Below, piece by piece: positions 46,111 to 55,594 of a DNA stretch of 64,000 bases. The notes under the pieces are model-generated. The model was not told the DNA's origin. It searched no databases and was given only the letters and a program-made list of their open reading frames with translations. The stretch's first letter is position 1, and each line of letters begins with the position of its first letter. The translations under genes were made by a program, and so were the position numbers. The stretch comes from an uncultured Rivibacter sp. (GTDB lineage: Bacteria; Pseudomonadota; Gammaproteobacteria; Burkholderiales; Burkholderiaceae), in the NCBI GenBank assembly GCA_946480925.1, contig CAMLLU010000007.1, forward strand, positions 1 through 64,000, in the 5' to 3' direction.

Positions 46111-46506
46111 GGGGGGCACTCCTTCCTTTGTGCCGCGGCCTTCTGTTGTGTTGACCGCAGCAGTGCTCGAGGTTGAAGGAACCCGTGCCTTGCGGCACCT
46201 CCGCCGCCGCGCAAGTTACTCCCGTTGGCTGGCCGGCAGCGGTTGTGATTGCCTATGGCAGCGATTGCCTCTCACCGCAGGCCGCGCCGCGCGGTGGTGT
46301 TTCCGCAGGGCTTGTGGGACCAGGCGCGGCCACGGTGGTGGCATCAGCGCGAAGGCGATTGACGACCCGCCGCCGCAGCGGCCGAGCCGGCCGGCGCGTT
46401 GAGACAAACGAAACAAACGCACTGTGCCGACGAAGCCGCGTTGAAACACCCGCAGCTCACAGTGACAGCCTGCCCGTCAAGGCGATCGGCTCGAAGGAGG
46501 CTTGTC
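46111..46506. other. Intergenic region between the peroxidase gene and a small ORF
   Basis: About 395 bases with no supported gene apart from the ribosome site at its right end. It must hold divergent promoters. No clear dyad, riboswitch or repeat was found. Confidence 0.5.
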
Positions 46507-46707
46507 ATGATGTCCATGGTTTTGGTGAAAGTTGCCGGTATCAGGAACCGGCTTTTGCAACAGCAGCAAGGCATGCCGGTGCGCGAGGCTGGCGCTGACC
46601 GGCCTGCCGACGCTTCGGACTTCGCCTGGCGATTGCAGGAACAGGAGCGGCAGTCCGCCGAAGAGGCGCTGTACCGCATCAGCGGGCTGGGTTGGTCGGT
46701 GCGATGA
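46507..46707 (+). CDS. Small hypothetical protein
   Basis: A 66-residue product beginning MMSMVLVKVAGIRNRLLQQQ. AAGGAGG lies six bases before the ATG, the main evidence that it is real. It is mostly polar and helical with Gln-, Glu- and Arg-rich stretches (RLQEQERQSAEEALYRI), no Cys, no signal peptide and no membrane segment. I do not recognise a family. It is divergent from the di-haem peroxidase and converges on the UDG gene. Confidence 0.6.
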   Translation: MMSMVLVKVAGIRNRLLQQQQGMPVREAGADRPADASDFAWRLQEQERQSAEEALYRISGLGWSVR

Positions 46708-46727
46708 CGGGCTGGGGCCGCACGCCC

Positions 46728-47309
46728 TCAGCCGCGAAGAACCTGCGCGACGCGCGCCTGCAGCACCGGCAGCAGTTCTTCTTCGAACCAAGGGTTGCGT
46801 CTGAGCCAGCCGTTGTTCAACGGGCTGGGATGCGGCATGGGCACGACCGCCGGCCAATGGCCGCGCCAGTTGCGCACCGCTGCGGTGAGGCCGCTGCGTT
46901 CCTGTGGGAGGTGGTAGGCGGCAGCGTACTGACCGATGACCAGCGTGAGCTCCAGCCGCTTGAGCGCCTGCAACAGCGGTACGCGCCAGCGCGGCGCGCA
47001 TTCAGGCCGCGGCGGCAGGTCGCCGGAGCTTCCCTTGCCGGGGTAGCACAAGCCCATGGGCACGATGGCGAAGAGCTTCGGGTCGTAGAACTGCTCGCGC
47101 GTCACGCCCAGCCAGTTGCGTAGGCGTTCGCCGCTCGCGTCGTTGAACGGAACGCCGGTCTCATGCACCTTGCGGCCGGGTGCCTGCGCCGCAACAAGAA
47201 TGCGCGCCGCCGGGTGCAGCTGCAGCACCGGCCGCGGGCCCATGGGCAGCGAGCCGGCGCAGAGCGTGCAGGCGCGAACCTCCGACAGCAGCGAGGTGAC
47301 CGAAGGCAT
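46728..47309 (-). CDS. Uracil-DNA glycosylase family protein (Fe-S type)
   Basis: A 193-residue UDG-superfamily protein. Four Cys residues are placed as in the 4Fe-4S family 4/5 enzymes: CTLC near the start, then GLCYPG and PECAPRW. Motif 1 is VAAQAPGRKVHETGVPFND and the active-site loop is PMPHPSPLN. It probably removes uracil from DNA; the change of the usual GEAPG to AQAPG is noted. ATG 47309 precedes the CTLC cluster at the usual distance. It follows the GNAT gene on the same strand by 32 bases. Confidence 0.85.
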   Translation of the reverse strand: MPSVTSLLSEVRACTLCAGSLPMGPRPVLQLHPAARILVAAQAPGRKVHETGVPFNDASGERLRNWLGVTREQFYDPKLFAIVPMGLCYPGKGSSGDLPPRPECAPRWRVPLLQALKRLELTLVIGQYAAAYHLPQERSGLTAAVRNWRGHWPAVVPMPHPSPLNNGWLRRNPWFEEELLPVLQARVAQVLRG

Positions 47310-47341
47310 GGATGAGATGCGAGCCTTGTGAGAGGCCAGGC

Positions 47342-47800
47342 TTACAGGTCGCGTGAATAGACGATGAAGCCGTGGTGCTTCGCCACCTTGTCGTACAGCA
47401 GCCGCCCGGCGGCATTGGTCTCGTGCGTTTGCCAGTAGACCCGTGACGCACCCGCTGCCTTGGCTTCCTCGCACACGGCCTCGATGAGCGCACGCCCGAT
47501 GCCCTGGCCGCGAAGCGCAGGCGGGGTGAACAGGTCGCTGAGGTAGCACACGGGTTCCACCCGCGTCATGCTGCGGTGGAACAGGTAGTGCGCCAGGCCG
47601 ACCACGGTGCCTTCGTGTTCCGCCACCAGCGCGAACATCGGCTCGGCCGGGTCGAAGAAACGCTGCCACGTGACCTGCGTCACGTGTTCGGGAAGCGCCG
47701 TGTCGCCATGGCGGCCATAGAACTCGTTGTAGCCGTCCCAGAGCGGGCGCCATGCGGGGTAGTCTTCGCGGGCGAGCGGTCGGATGGTGTGTGCGGGCAT
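47342..47800 (-). CDS. GNAT-family N-acetyltransferase
   Basis: A 152-residue acetyltransferase. IRPLAREDYPAWRPLWDGYNEFY begins the fold and the acetyl-CoA loop is LRGQGIGRALIEAVCEEA (QxxGxG/A). VYWQTHETNAAGRLLYDKVA is typical of the group acting on small amines or amino acids. The start at 47800 gives the normal N-terminus. Substrate unknown. It may be cotranscribed with the UDG gene. Confidence 0.88.
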   Translation of the reverse strand: MPAHTIRPLAREDYPAWRPLWDGYNEFYGRHGDTALPEHVTQVTWQRFFDPAEPMFALVAEHEGTVVGLAHYLFHRSMTRVEPVCYLSDLFTPPALRGQGIGRALIEAVCEEAKAAGASRVYWQTHETNAAGRLLYDKVAKHHGFIVYSRDL

Positions 47801-47859
47801 GGCGTTGGTTGAGGTCCGTGGGCAGAGGGGTGTCGGCCGATTCTCCCAACGCTCCGAGG

Positions 47860-48471
47860 TCACTTCACGGACGGTGAACCGGGGTGTTGTGGCTGCCATG
47901 GCGTCACAGGCTCTCCGGAAGAGCGGGCCGCAGGAATGACGGAAAACACGAGGTAGTCACGCGGCACGCCGCCAACCATGCGGAAGTTGCGAGCCGTGCC
48001 TTCGAGATGGAAACCGGCTTTCTGCAGGACGCGTTGCGAAGCCGTGTTGGACTCCAGCGTCGTTGCCTGAATGCGGACCCAACGCCTTTGCGAGAAGCCC
48101 CACCCCACGGCCGCGATGCACAACGAGGTGGCCAGGCCGCGCCCCCAAAAGCTGGGGCGCACGCCATAGGTGATCTCGGCGGAGCGGTTGAGCGCTGAAA
48201 TGGAGTGGAAGCCGACGGAGGCGACGAGGAGGTTGGTGACGCACTCGCGCACGACGAACTGCACCGGCGCGGAGGGCTCAGGCGAGTTGCACCGCTCGAT
48301 GAGCGCAAGAAGGTCCGCTGGCGATTGCACCGACGAGCTCGTGTGGCGCTTGAACTCCGGCAGCGCCTCGAACTCGCACCATTCGCTGGCGTCGCCCGCC
48401 TAGGCCGGCGCCAGGACGAACCCGGGCAGCTGTGGGCCGCCGATCATTCGCGCCTGCGGCGAGAAGCTCAT
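47860..48471 (-). pseudogene. RimJ/RimL-type GNAT acetyltransferase interrupted by an amber codon
   Basis: Reading from ATG 48471, the first 23 residues (MSFSPQARMIGGPQLP then GFVLAPA) are followed by TAG at 48402-48400 and then, in the same frame, AGDASEWCEFEALPEFKRH and the rest of a complete GNAT: VGFHSISALNRSAEITYGV, acetyl-CoA loop FWGRGLATSL, and TLESNTASQRVLQKAGFHLEG. The two parts together match one normal family member of about 200 residues. Either a single mutation of a sense codon such as CAG or TGG made a pseudogene, or a GTG at 48330 restarts a shortened form. The ATG overlaps the DUF1801 stop. Confidence 0.75.
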
Positions 48472-48899
48472 CCTCCGGCCCTCAGCTTCGCGACGATGTC
48501 GTGATACGCGGTGACCACCAGCGCCTCGAGCGCCTGCTCGTCGACGGGAACACCGGGCCTCAGCTTCACGTGCCGCATGTACTTGCCCGTGCCTTCCAGC
48601 AAGCCCGCCGGGTCCGCCAGCAATGCACCCTGGAAGAACCCGACGTTGACGTGCGCCCGGAAGGCGTTGACGTAAGCGAACGCGGCATCGTCGACACATG
48701 CCGTGGGACAGCCGTCGTGCATGAGCTCCCGGACGCCGGGGCCACACCGGCGCATCAAGGTGAACCACGTACGGGCCGTCGAGCCCAGTTCGCTGGGTTG
48801 AGCATCGAACCACCGGTCGATGGCCGGCGCTCGTTCGACGGCTCCGGAAAACTTCAGAAGGGCTGGCATGGCAGGCGTGCTTCGTTCAAATGGGGTCAT
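48468..48899 (-). CDS. DUF1801-domain protein
   Basis: A 143-residue protein of the DUF1801 (YdhG-like) family: WFTLMRRCGPGVRELMHDGCP, ACVDDAAFAYVNAFRAHVNVGFF and GLLEGTGKYMRHVKLRPG are typical. The function is not established for the family. The start is uncertain between ATG 48899 and ATG 48869; neither has a clear ribosome site. Its stop overlaps the start of the interrupted GNAT gene, so the two were once coupled. Confidence 0.8.
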   Translation of the reverse strand: MTPFERSTPAMPALLKFSGAVERAPAIDRWFDAQPSELGSTARTWFTLMRRCGPGVRELMHDGCPTACVDDAAFAYVNAFRAHVNVGFFQGALLADPAGLLEGTGKYMRHVKLRPGVPVDEQALEALVVTAYHDIVAKLRAGG

Positions 48900-48942
48900 C
48901 CAAACCGCTGCAGGTGCGGGCAAGGCTGATCGCATGTAGGGC

Positions 48943-49197
48943 TTACGCGTCACCTTCGCCGGAGGTCGGGTCGTTCTTGCTGGCACCCCGCAGGTTCAAC
49001 AAGAACAGGCCCAGCTGCAAGATGATGAGCGCGTACGCCCCGTCATGCCAACCCCAGACCGACCACAGGACGTTGCTGACGATGAAGCACCAGAAGCCCC
49101 AACGCCGCTTGAGCTTGCCTTGAGAAGCTACCAGCCAGGCGGCCACCAGCGTCGCCAGCATCGCCGGCCACTGCAAAGCACTGAAGAACGGTTCCAT
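48943..49197 (-). CDS. Small integral membrane protein
   Basis: An 84-residue protein with about three hydrophobic segments: residues 8-26, 34-51 and 55-72 (PAMLATLVAAWLVASQ; GFWCFIVSNVLWSVWGW; ALIILQLGLFLLNLRG), and a polar acidic tail. It resembles small uncharacterised membrane proteins of proteobacteria with a Trp-rich second helix (SNVLWSVWGW). Function unknown. ATG 49197 is used; there is no strong ribosome site. Confidence 0.7.
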   Translation of the reverse strand: MEPFFSALQWPAMLATLVAAWLVASQGKLKRRWGFWCFIVSNVLWSVWGWHDGAYALIILQLGLFLLNLRGASKNDPTSGEGDA

Positions 49198-49357
49198 CGC
49201 AACGGATCGCAGCAGGCCCTTTTGGCCGGGCAGCGGCAATAAACGCGCCGTCGCCGTGCGGGCCGATGAACCGGCCAGAAACGAAAGCGCCGCCAGGTTT
49301 TGAGGCCATGGCGGCGCATGCTGTCCAGCGTTGGCGCAACGCAGCAGCTTGGGTTCG

Positions 49358-49603
49358 CTAGGCCCGCTTGATGAGGCGCACGATGAAGAGCAGCACCACC
49401 GCGCCAACCGTCGCGACCACGATGCTGCCGATGATGCCGCCACCGAGCGAAACACCAAAGGTGCTGAAGAGGAAGCCCCCGATGAAGGCTCCGACAACGC
49501 CGACGACGAGGTCACCGACGAGGCCGAAACCTCCACCCTTGACCAAGGTGCCGGCCAGCCAACCCGCGACAAGACCGACGATCAGAAACCACAAGAGTCC
49601 CAA
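49358..49603 (-). CDS. GlsB/YeaQ/YmgE-family stress-response membrane protein
   Basis: An 81-residue protein of the transglycosylase-associated family: LLWFLIVGLVAGWLAGTLVKGGGFGLVGDLVVGVVG in part, then GAFIGGFLF and a basic end (RLIKRA). Three membrane segments are likely. The best start is TTG at 49603, with TGGAGA about eight bases upstream and the family-typical GLLWF beginning; GTG at 49627 is also in frame. Members are induced by general stress in other bacteria, with no defined function. Confidence 0.85.
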   Translation of the reverse strand: MGLLWFLIVGLVAGWLAGTLVKGGGFGLVGDLVVGVVGAFIGGFLFSTFGVSLGGGIIGSIVVATVGAVVLLFIVRLIKRA

Positions 49604-49718
49604 AGCATTTCTCCAGATGACAGCCACGACGGCTGGTGCGGGGAAATCGTAGCAGTGGGGGCGACCGATACCTTGGCGAATGGATGACGAAGAGAGGCCG
49701 GGCGCGTTGCGTGCACCC

Positions 49719-50876
49719 TCACTGCTGAGCCAATTGCAGCAGGGCTGTGACCAGCCGCTCCACGTCGTCTGCCGTGTGCGCTGCCGACAGCGAAATCCGC
49801 AGCCGTGCCGTGCCTGCCGGCACCGTGGGTGGGCGGATCGCCGGCACCCACAGGCCTCGCTCGCGCAGCCGGGCCATCAGGTCCAGCGCGGCCTGGTTGT
49901 CGCCCACGATCAGGGGCTGCACCGGCGTGGCCGAATCGAGCAGCTGCCATGGCAGGCCGGCGAGGCCTTCGCGCAGCTGTGCGATCAGCGCTTGCAGGTG
50001 GCTGCGACGCCAGTCGTCGCGTTCGATCGCCTGCAGCGAGGTGCGCAGCGTTTCGGCCACGAGTGCGGGCGCGGCGGTGGCGAAGATGTAGCTGCGCGTG
50101 CGTTGCAGCAGCCATTCGATGAGCTGCGGCTCGCCGGCCACGAAGGCGCCGTGCACGCCTGCGGCCTTGCCGAGGGTGGCCATGTACAGCAGCCTCGGCG
50201 AGCGCAGGCCGAAGTGCGTAGCGGTGCCGCGGCCTTGCGGGCCCAGCACGCCGAAACCGTGGGCGTCGTCGATCATCAGCAGTGCGTCGTGTCGCTCGCA
50301 GAGCTCGAGGATCTGCGGCAGCGGTGCGATCGCGCCATCCATGCTGAACACCGCGTCGGTGATCACCAGCTTGCGCCTTGCGGTGCTGGCCGCCAGCTGC
50401 GCGGCCAGTGCCTGTACATCACCGTGCGGGTAGGCATGGATCTCGGCACGCGACAGCCGCGCGCCGTCAATGAGGCAGGCGTGGTTCAACGTGTCGGAGA
50501 ACACCGCGTCGCCGCGGCCCACGAGGGCGGGCACCACGCCGGCGTTGGTGGAGTAGCCGGCATAGAAGTACAAGGCCCGCGGCAGTTGCACGAAGCGGGC
50601 GAGCTCGTGCTCCAGCGCTTCGTGCGCGGCGCTGTGGCCGCTCACCAGCGGCGAGGCACCGGAGCCCACGCCCCAGCGCGCGGCGGCTTCGCGGGCGGCG
50701 GCGATCAGTTCGGGGTGTTGTGCCAGGCCCAGGTAGTCGTTGCTGCAGAACGCCAGCAAGGGCTGCCCCCCGATCACGACGTGCGGGCCGTCGGCCGACT
50801 CGACGACGCGGCGCACGCGCGTGAGCTGCTGCGCGGCGATCGCTTCGAGTTCGCTGCTGAAGTCCCATGCACTCAT
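49719..50876 (-). CDS. bioF: 8-Amino-7-oxononanoate synthase
   Basis: A 385-residue PLP enzyme that joins pimeloyl thioester and alanine in biotin synthesis. The PLP Lys lies in [15 protein letters not shown]. Other marks are [13 protein letters not shown] near the start and [17 protein letters not shown] with the PLP-binding Asp. It is last in bioA-bioD-bioF, its start overlapping the bioD stop by four bases. bioB and bioC are not in the window. Confidence 0.96.
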   Translation of the reverse strand: MSAWDFSSELEAIAAQQLTRVRRVVESADGPHVVIGGQPLLAFCSNDYLGLAQHPELIAAAREAAARWGVGSGASPLVSGHSAAHEALEHELARFVQLPRALYFYAGYSTNAGVVPALVGRGDAVFSDTLNHACLIDGARLSRAEIHAYPHGDVQALAAQLAASTARRKLVITDAVFSMDGAIAPLPQILELCERHDALLMIDDAHGFGVLGPQGRGTATHFGLRSPRLLYMATLGKAAGVHGAFVAGEPQLIEWLLQRTRSYIFATAAPALVAETLRTSLQAIERDDWRRSHLQALIAQLREGLAGLPWQLLDSATPVQPLIVGDNQAALDLMARLRERGLWVPAIRPPTVPAGTARLRISLSAAHTADDVERLVTALLQLAQQ

Positions 50877-51568
50877 CGAAGCTCACCCTTTGCTGCTGCC
50901 GTGTCTTCAGGCAGATGAATCGAAACGTCCTGTGCACGCGGGTCGGCCATCCACGGCACGTCGGCAAGCAGGGGGGCCGCGAGCCGGGCACGCAGCGTGT
51001 CGATGTTGTCGGCCGCCGAAGCCATGTGTGGGTCGATGCGGTTGGCCACCCAGCCCGCGAGCCGCAGCCCGCGCGAGACGATGGCTTCCTGTGTGAGCAG
51101 CGCATGGTTCAGGCAGCCCAGCCGCAGGCCCACCACCAGCACCACCGGCAGGCCGAGGCGCTGCGCGAGGTCGGCGCTGGTGTGCGTGTCGTTCAGCGGC
51201 ACGCAAAACCCGCCCGCGCCTTCGACCACCACCGCTTCGGCCTGCGTCGCGAGCTGGCGGTAGCGTTGGGCGATCACGTCGAGGTCGATGCGCTGGCCCG
51301 CCAGCCGCGCGGCGATGTGAGGCGACACGGGCTCGGCAAAGATGTACGGGTTGTCGAGCTCGGCGCTCACGGTCACGTTGCTAGCGGCGCGCAGCGCGCT
51401 CACGTCTTCGTTGGCGAGCAGGCCTGTGGCCGTGGCGTCGGCGCCGGCTGCCACCGGTTTCATGCCGACCGCGCGGCCATGGCGGGCACGCAGGGCATGC
51501 AGCAGCGCGCAGCTCACGAGCGTCTTGCCCACGCCGGTGTCGGTGCCGGTGATGAAGTAATGGGTCAT
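50873..51568 (-). CDS. bioD: Dethiobiotin synthetase
   Basis: A 231-residue ATP-dependent carboxylase that closes the ureido ring. The P-loop is [17 protein letters not shown], the substrate Lys is in GMKPVAAG, and [12 protein letters not shown] is the other conserved loop. It overlaps bioA upstream (four bases) and bioF downstream (four bases), so all three are translationally coupled. Confidence 0.96.
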   Translation of the reverse strand: MTHYFITGTDTGVGKTLVSCALLHALRARHGRAVGMKPVAAGADATATGLLANEDVSALRAASNVTVSAELDNPYIFAEPVSPHIAARLAGQRIDLDVIAQRYRQLATQAEAVVVEGAGGFCVPLNDTHTSADLAQRLGLPVVLVVGLRLGCLNHALLTQEAIVSRGLRLAGWVANRIDPHMASAADNIDTLRARLAAPLLADVPWMADPRAQDVSIHLPEDTAAAKGELR

Positions 51569-52890
51569 GGGTTGTGGAGCGTGTGTTCGAGTGCGGCGAG
51601 CGCACCCCGTGCGAGCTGCTCGAGGGCTTCGTCGTCCATCACGTACGGCGGCATGAAGTACAGCGTGCGGCCGATGGGGCGCAACAGCAGGCCGTGCTGC
51701 AGCGCGGCTGCATGGTAGCGGCGTGCGAACGTCGGGTCCTGCGTGGCGATGTCCCAGGCCCAGATCATGCCGAGCTGACGCGCCTGTTCAACGGCGCCGT
51801 GGTGGTGAAGCGGCTGCAGCAGTTCGTTCAAACGCTGCGCGGTGGTACGGTTCGTCGCCAACACGTCGCTTGCTTCAAACAGCTCCAGCGTGGCCAGTGC
51901 CGCGCGGCAGGCCAGCGGGTTGCCGGTGTACGAGTGCGAATGCAGGAAGCCGCGCGCGGTGTCGTCGCTGTAGAAGGCGTCGTACACGCCATCGGTCGTC
52001 AACACGGCCGACAACGGCAGCGTGCCGCCGGTGAGCCCTTTGGAGAGGCACACGAAGTCCGGCGTGATGCCGGCCTGCTGGTAGGCGAACAGGCTGCCCG
52101 TGCGGCCAAAGCCCACGGCGATCTCGTCGGCCACCAGGTGCACTTCGTAGCGGCTGCACAGCGCGCGCGCCAGCCGCAGGTATTCGGCATCGTGCATCGC
52201 CATGCCGGCGGCGCACTGCACCAGCGGCTCGACGATGAGTGCAGCGGTTTCGTGGTGATGCGCTTGCAGCCAGGCTTCCAGCGCGGCGGCGCAGGTGCGC
52301 GCATGGTCGGCCGAGCTCGTGCCGGCGGGGGCCAGCCGCGCATCGGGGCTCGGCACCGTGGCGCTCAGGCGCACCAGCGGCGCATAGGCTTCACGAAAGA
52401 TCGCGATGTCGGTCACCGACAGCGCCCCCACCGTTTCGCCGTGGTAGCCGTGTTCCAGGCCGACGAAGCGGCTCTTCTGCGGCCGGCCCGTGTTGCGCCA
52501 GTAATGCGCGCTCATCTTCAGCGCGATCTCGGTGGCCGAGGCGCCGTCGCTGCCGTAGAAGGCGTGGCCCAGGCCGGTGAGCGCGCCCAGCCGTTCAGAC
52601 AGCTCGACCACCGGCTCGTGCGTGCAGCCGGCCAGCATCACGTGGTCCAGCGTGTCGAGCTGCCGTTTCAGTGCGGCCTTGATGTGCGGGTGCTGGTGGC
52701 CGAAGAGGTTGACCCACCAGGAGCTGATGGCGTCGAGGTAGCGCCGGCCTTCGGTGTCGTACAGCCACACGCCTTCGGCGCGGGCCACGGCCAGCAGCGG
52801 CTGGGTTTCGTAGGCCTTCATCTGGCTGCAGGGGTGCCAGACGGCGCGAAGGCTGCGTTCGAGCAGTGAGGGGGCAGGGTTCATGGGCAT
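51565..52890 (-). CDS. bioA: Adenosylmethionine-8-amino-7-oxononanoate aminotransferase
   Basis: A 441-residue PLP aminotransferase that uses SAM as amino donor. HPCSQMKAYETQPL at the start, YSDEALEQ-like C-terminus, GSDGASATEIALKM, the Asp in VADEIAVGFGRTGSLF, and the PLP Lys in CLSKGLTGGTLPLSA are all present. The start is either ATG 52890 or ATG 52884; no strong ribosome site separates them. First gene of the biotin operon; a palindromic repeat lies just upstream. No biotin-repressor box was recognised. Confidence 0.95.
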   Translation of the reverse strand: MPMNPAPSLLERSLRAVWHPCSQMKAYETQPLLAVARAEGVWLYDTEGRRYLDAISSWWVNLFGHQHPHIKAALKRQLDTLDHVMLAGCTHEPVVELSERLGALTGLGHAFYGSDGASATEIALKMSAHYWRNTGRPQKSRFVGLEHGYHGETVGALSVTDIAIFREAYAPLVRLSATVPSPDARLAPAGTSSADHARTCAAALEAWLQAHHHETAALIVEPLVQCAAGMAMHDAEYLRLARALCSRYEVHLVADEIAVGFGRTGSLFAYQQAGITPDFVCLSKGLTGGTLPLSAVLTTDGVYDAFYSDDTARGFLHSHSYTGNPLACRAALATLELFEASDVLATNRTTAQRLNELLQPLHHHGAVEQARQLGMIWAWDIATQDPTFARRYHAAALQHGLLLRPIGRTLYFMPPYVMDDEALEQLARGALAALEHTLHNP

Positions 52891-52901
52891 GCGGGTCACC
52901 A

Positions 52902-52972
52902 GCCCGTTCACTCAAGGCCTCGAAGCCTGCACAGGTCGCTGCGGGGGCTTCGATACCTCAGCCCGAACGGGC
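52902..52972. repeat. Inverted pair of REP-like elements
   Basis: GCCCGTTC (52902-52909) and TCGAAGCC (52920-52927) are mirrored by GGCTTCGA (52946-52953) and GAACGGGC (52965-52972). The right arm resembles the widespread proteobacterial intergenic element TTCGA-x6-CTCAG-x3-GAACGG. It lies between the bioA start and the end of thiDE. Confidence 0.65.
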
Positions 52973-53002
52973 GTCGTTGTTGCGGTTCATCACGGAAGAC
53001 AT

Positions 53003-54577
53003 TCAGCGCCGCGACAGCGTGGGCTTCGCGAGCGCCGGTGCGGTGCGCGCCGGCAGGCTGCGGCCCAGCACGATGGCGGCCTGCAGCGCGGCGATGGCCG
53101 CTTCGGGCTGCGCCGCGCCAGTGATCGCACTCACCACCGCCACGCCGGCCGCGCCGCAGCGTGCTGCTTCCTGCGTGCGCTGCTCGTCCATGCCGCCGAT
53201 CGCGACCACCGGCGTAGCGGGCTGCAGCAGCGCGCACCAATAGGCCAGATTGTCGTCGCCCTGCGGCGTCCACGGCATGCGCTTGAGCTGGGTCGCATGG
53301 ATGGGCCCGCAGGCGATGTAGCTGGGCTTGAGCGCCCACGCGCGGCACACCTCCCAGTACGAATGGGTGCTGATGCCCAACCGCACGCCCGCGGCACGAA
53401 GGGCGTCGAGATCGGCCGTGGCCAGGTCTTCCTGCCCGAGGTGCACGCCATAGGCCCCGTGTTCGATGGCGAGCGCCCAGTGGTCGTTGATGAAGAGCTG
53501 GGCCTCGGCGGCGCGCGCGGCCTGCACGCCGCGGCGGATCTCGTCGGCCAGGCGTGGATGACCCACGTCCTTGATGCGCAGCTGCACCGTGCGCGCGCCG
53601 GCGGCAAGCACGCGTTCGAGCCAGTCGGCGTTGTCGACGATGGCATAGAGGCCGAGGTGGTGCGGCCGCGTGAGCGGCGCGAAAGGCTGCGCTGCGGCGG
53701 TGCTGCTCCAGCACGGCAGGTTTTCGAGCGCCGACGCGAAGCCGGCCGCCGGCCGCACCGGCCCTGCGCCACGCCCGGCGGCGTAACCCTGGCGCAGCGC
53801 CGCGGCGGTGCTCATCTTGGCCACAACCAGCGCATCGGCTTCGACGAACCCTAGTGCCAGTGCCGCGGCGGCCGACGACGCGAACACGCAGCCGGTGCCG
53901 TGGTGGTGCGGGGTGTCGATGCGCGGCAGTTCGAGCCAGCCGGTGGCCTGCGGCGTGTGGGCGAAGTCGCGCGCGGTGGTGCCGGCCTCGTCGCCGCCGG
54001 TGACCACCGCGGCGCCAGCGCCTGCCTCGACGAGCGCACGTGCGGCTTGCGCGGCGTCCATGCGCCTGCCCAGCAGCGCTTCGGCCTCGCGGCCGTTCGG
54101 CGTGATCAACGTGGCGCGTGGCAGCAGTTCCTGTCGATAGGCCCGCAGCACTTCGTCACTTGCGAAGCTGGCGCCGGTGGTGGCACGCAGCACCGGGTCC
54201 ACCACCAGTGCGAGGTCGGGTTGCGCGGCGCGCAGGCGGTCGACCCATTGCGCCACCACCCGCACGTTGTCGGCGCTGCCCAGCAGGCCGGTCTTGATGG
54301 CCGCTGGCGGCATGTCTCCAGCCAGCGCGGCGAGCTGGGCTTCGAGCATCGATGGCGACACGGCCTCGATGCGTTCGACGGCCGTCGAGCTCTGTGCGGT
54401 CACCGTGGCCACCGCGGTGCAGCCGTGCACGTCGAAGGCTTCGAAGGCTTTGAGGTCGGCCTGAAGGCCGGCGCCGCCACCGCTGTCGGAGCCCGCAATG
54501 CTCCACACAAGTGGGCGGCGCGCGTCCGGCTTCGCTGGTCCGTCGGGGGCGCCGAAGGCGCTACGGGGTGGGTTCAT
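53003..54577 (-). CDS. thiDE: Fused HMP-P kinase / thiamine-phosphate synthase (ThiD-ThiE)
   Basis: A 524-residue bifunctional enzyme. The ThiD half (about 20-285) phosphorylates hydroxymethylpyrimidine phosphate: [30 protein letters not shown], and the anion hole in [11 protein letters not shown]. The ThiE half (about 310-505) joins it to the thiazole: [60 protein letters not shown] and VAIGGMDE. Its start overlaps the thiG stop by four bases. It is the last gene of the thi operon. Confidence 0.95.
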   Translation of the reverse strand: MNPPRSAFGAPDGPAKPDARRPLVWSIAGSDSGGGAGLQADLKAFEAFDVHGCTAVATVTAQSSTAVERIEAVSPSMLEAQLAALAGDMPPAAIKTGLLGSADNVRVVAQWVDRLRAAQPDLALVVDPVLRATTGASFASDEVLRAYRQELLPRATLITPNGREAEALLGRRMDAAQAARALVEAGAGAAVVTGGDEAGTTARDFAHTPQATGWLELPRIDTPHHHGTGCVFASSAAAALALGFVEADALVVAKMSTAAALRQGYAAGRGAGPVRPAAGFASALENLPCWSSTAAAQPFAPLTRPHHLGLYAIVDNADWLERVLAAGARTVQLRIKDVGHPRLADEIRRGVQAARAAEAQLFINDHWALAIEHGAYGVHLGQEDLATADLDALRAAGVRLGISTHSYWEVCRAWALKPSYIACGPIHATQLKRMPWTPQGDDNLAYWCALLQPATPVVAIGGMDEQRTQEAARCGAAGVAVVSAITGAAQPEAAIAALQAAIVLGRSLPARTAPALAKPTLSRR

Positions 54578-55353
54578 ATGGTGAAGGGCCTCCCGCCCAC
54601 CGGCGTCGATGCGACCGCCATGTCCTGCGCGGCGATCAACCCCGCCTCGTGGCCCAGCCGCCCGCTTTCGATGGCCGCTGCAAACGCACGTGCCATGCGC
54701 ACCGGGTCACCCGCATGTGCCACGGCCGAATTGAGCAGCACCGCATCGAAGCCCAGCTCCATGGCCAGTGCCGCGTGCGAAGGTGCGCCGATGCCGGCAT
54801 CGACGACGAGCGTCACGCTCGGCAGCCGCGCACGCAGCGTGCGCAGCGCCCATGGGTTGAGCAGCCCCTGCCCCGAGCCGATGGGCGCGCCCCACGGCAT
54901 GAGGATGCGACAGCCCGCGTCGAGCAGGCGCTGGCAGCTCACGAGGTCGTCGGTGCAGTACGGAAAGACCTCGAAGCCGTCTTTCACCAGTTGCGCGGCG
55001 GCGTCCACCAGCTCGAACGGGTCGGGCTGCAGCGTGTGCTCGTCGCCCACCACTTCGAGCTTGATCCAGTGCGTGCCCAGCAGCTCGCGCGCCATGTGTG
55101 CCAGCGTCACGGCCTCGCGCGCGCTGCGGCAGCCGGCGGTGTTGGGCAGCAGGTGCGCACCGCTGGCCTTGATGATCTCGATGAAGCCGTTGTCGCCGCT
55201 GCCGCCTGCCAGCTGGCGCTTGAGGCCCAGCGTGACGACCTCGCTGCCCGAGGCGGCGATGGCATCGCGCAGCACGGCGGGCGAAGGGTAGCCCGCCGTG
55301 CCGAGCAGGAAGCGGCTGTTCAGCGGCCGGTCGGCCAGCACGAATGCAGTCAT
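54574..55353 (-). CDS. thiG: Thiazole synthase
   Basis: A 259-residue TIM-barrel enzyme that builds the thiazole ring from deoxyxylulose phosphate, dehydroglycine and ThiS thiocarboxylate. The Schiff-base Lys is in [11 protein letters not shown]. Conserved blocks [32 protein letters not shown] and [19 protein letters not shown] are present. The N-terminal GTGKY of most ThiG is GTAGY here. It follows thiS by four bases. Dehydroglycine would come from ThiO encoded upstream. Confidence 0.95.
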   Translation of the reverse strand: MTAFVLADRPLNSRFLLGTAGYPSPAVLRDAIAASGSEVVTLGLKRQLAGGSGDNGFIEIIKASGAHLLPNTAGCRSAREAVTLAHMARELLGTHWIKLEVVGDEHTLQPDPFELVDAAAQLVKDGFEVFPYCTDDLVSCQRLLDAGCRILMPWGAPIGSGQGLLNPWALRTLRARLPSVTLVVDAGIGAPSHAALAMELGFDAVLLNSAVAHAGDPVRMARAFAAAIESGRLGHEAGLIAAQDMAVASTPVGGRPFTI

Positions 55354-55357
55354 GGCC

Positions 55358-55594
55358 TCAACCTCCCACGATGGGTGCGAAGCAGGAGATGGCGTCGCCT
55401 GCCTTGAGCTTGTGGTTCGCGCGCGCCGTGCGCGGCACGAATTCGCCATTCACCGCGGTGGCCACGCCGTCGATCTGCTGGCCCAGGCGCCTGAGCAGTG
55501 CCTCGAGCGTGGTGTCTGCGCGCACGTCGTGCGGCGTGCCGTTCACGGTGACGGTGAAGGTGGTGCCTTGCGGTGTGATGGTTGCGAGCGTCAT
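55358..55594 (-). CDS. thiS: Sulfur carrier protein ThiS
   Basis: A 78-residue ubiquitin-like protein ending in the required Gly-Gly (FAPIVGG), where the thiocarboxylate forms. [20 protein letters not shown] is typical. An extra N-terminal 10 residues precede the usual start ([10 protein letters not shown]). ATG 55594 overlaps the thiO stop. The activating enzyme ThiF is not in the window. Confidence 0.93.
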   Translation of the reverse strand: MTLATITPQGTTFTVTVNGTPHDVRADTTLEALLRRLGQQIDGVATAVNGEFVPRTARANHKLKAGDAISCFAPIVGG

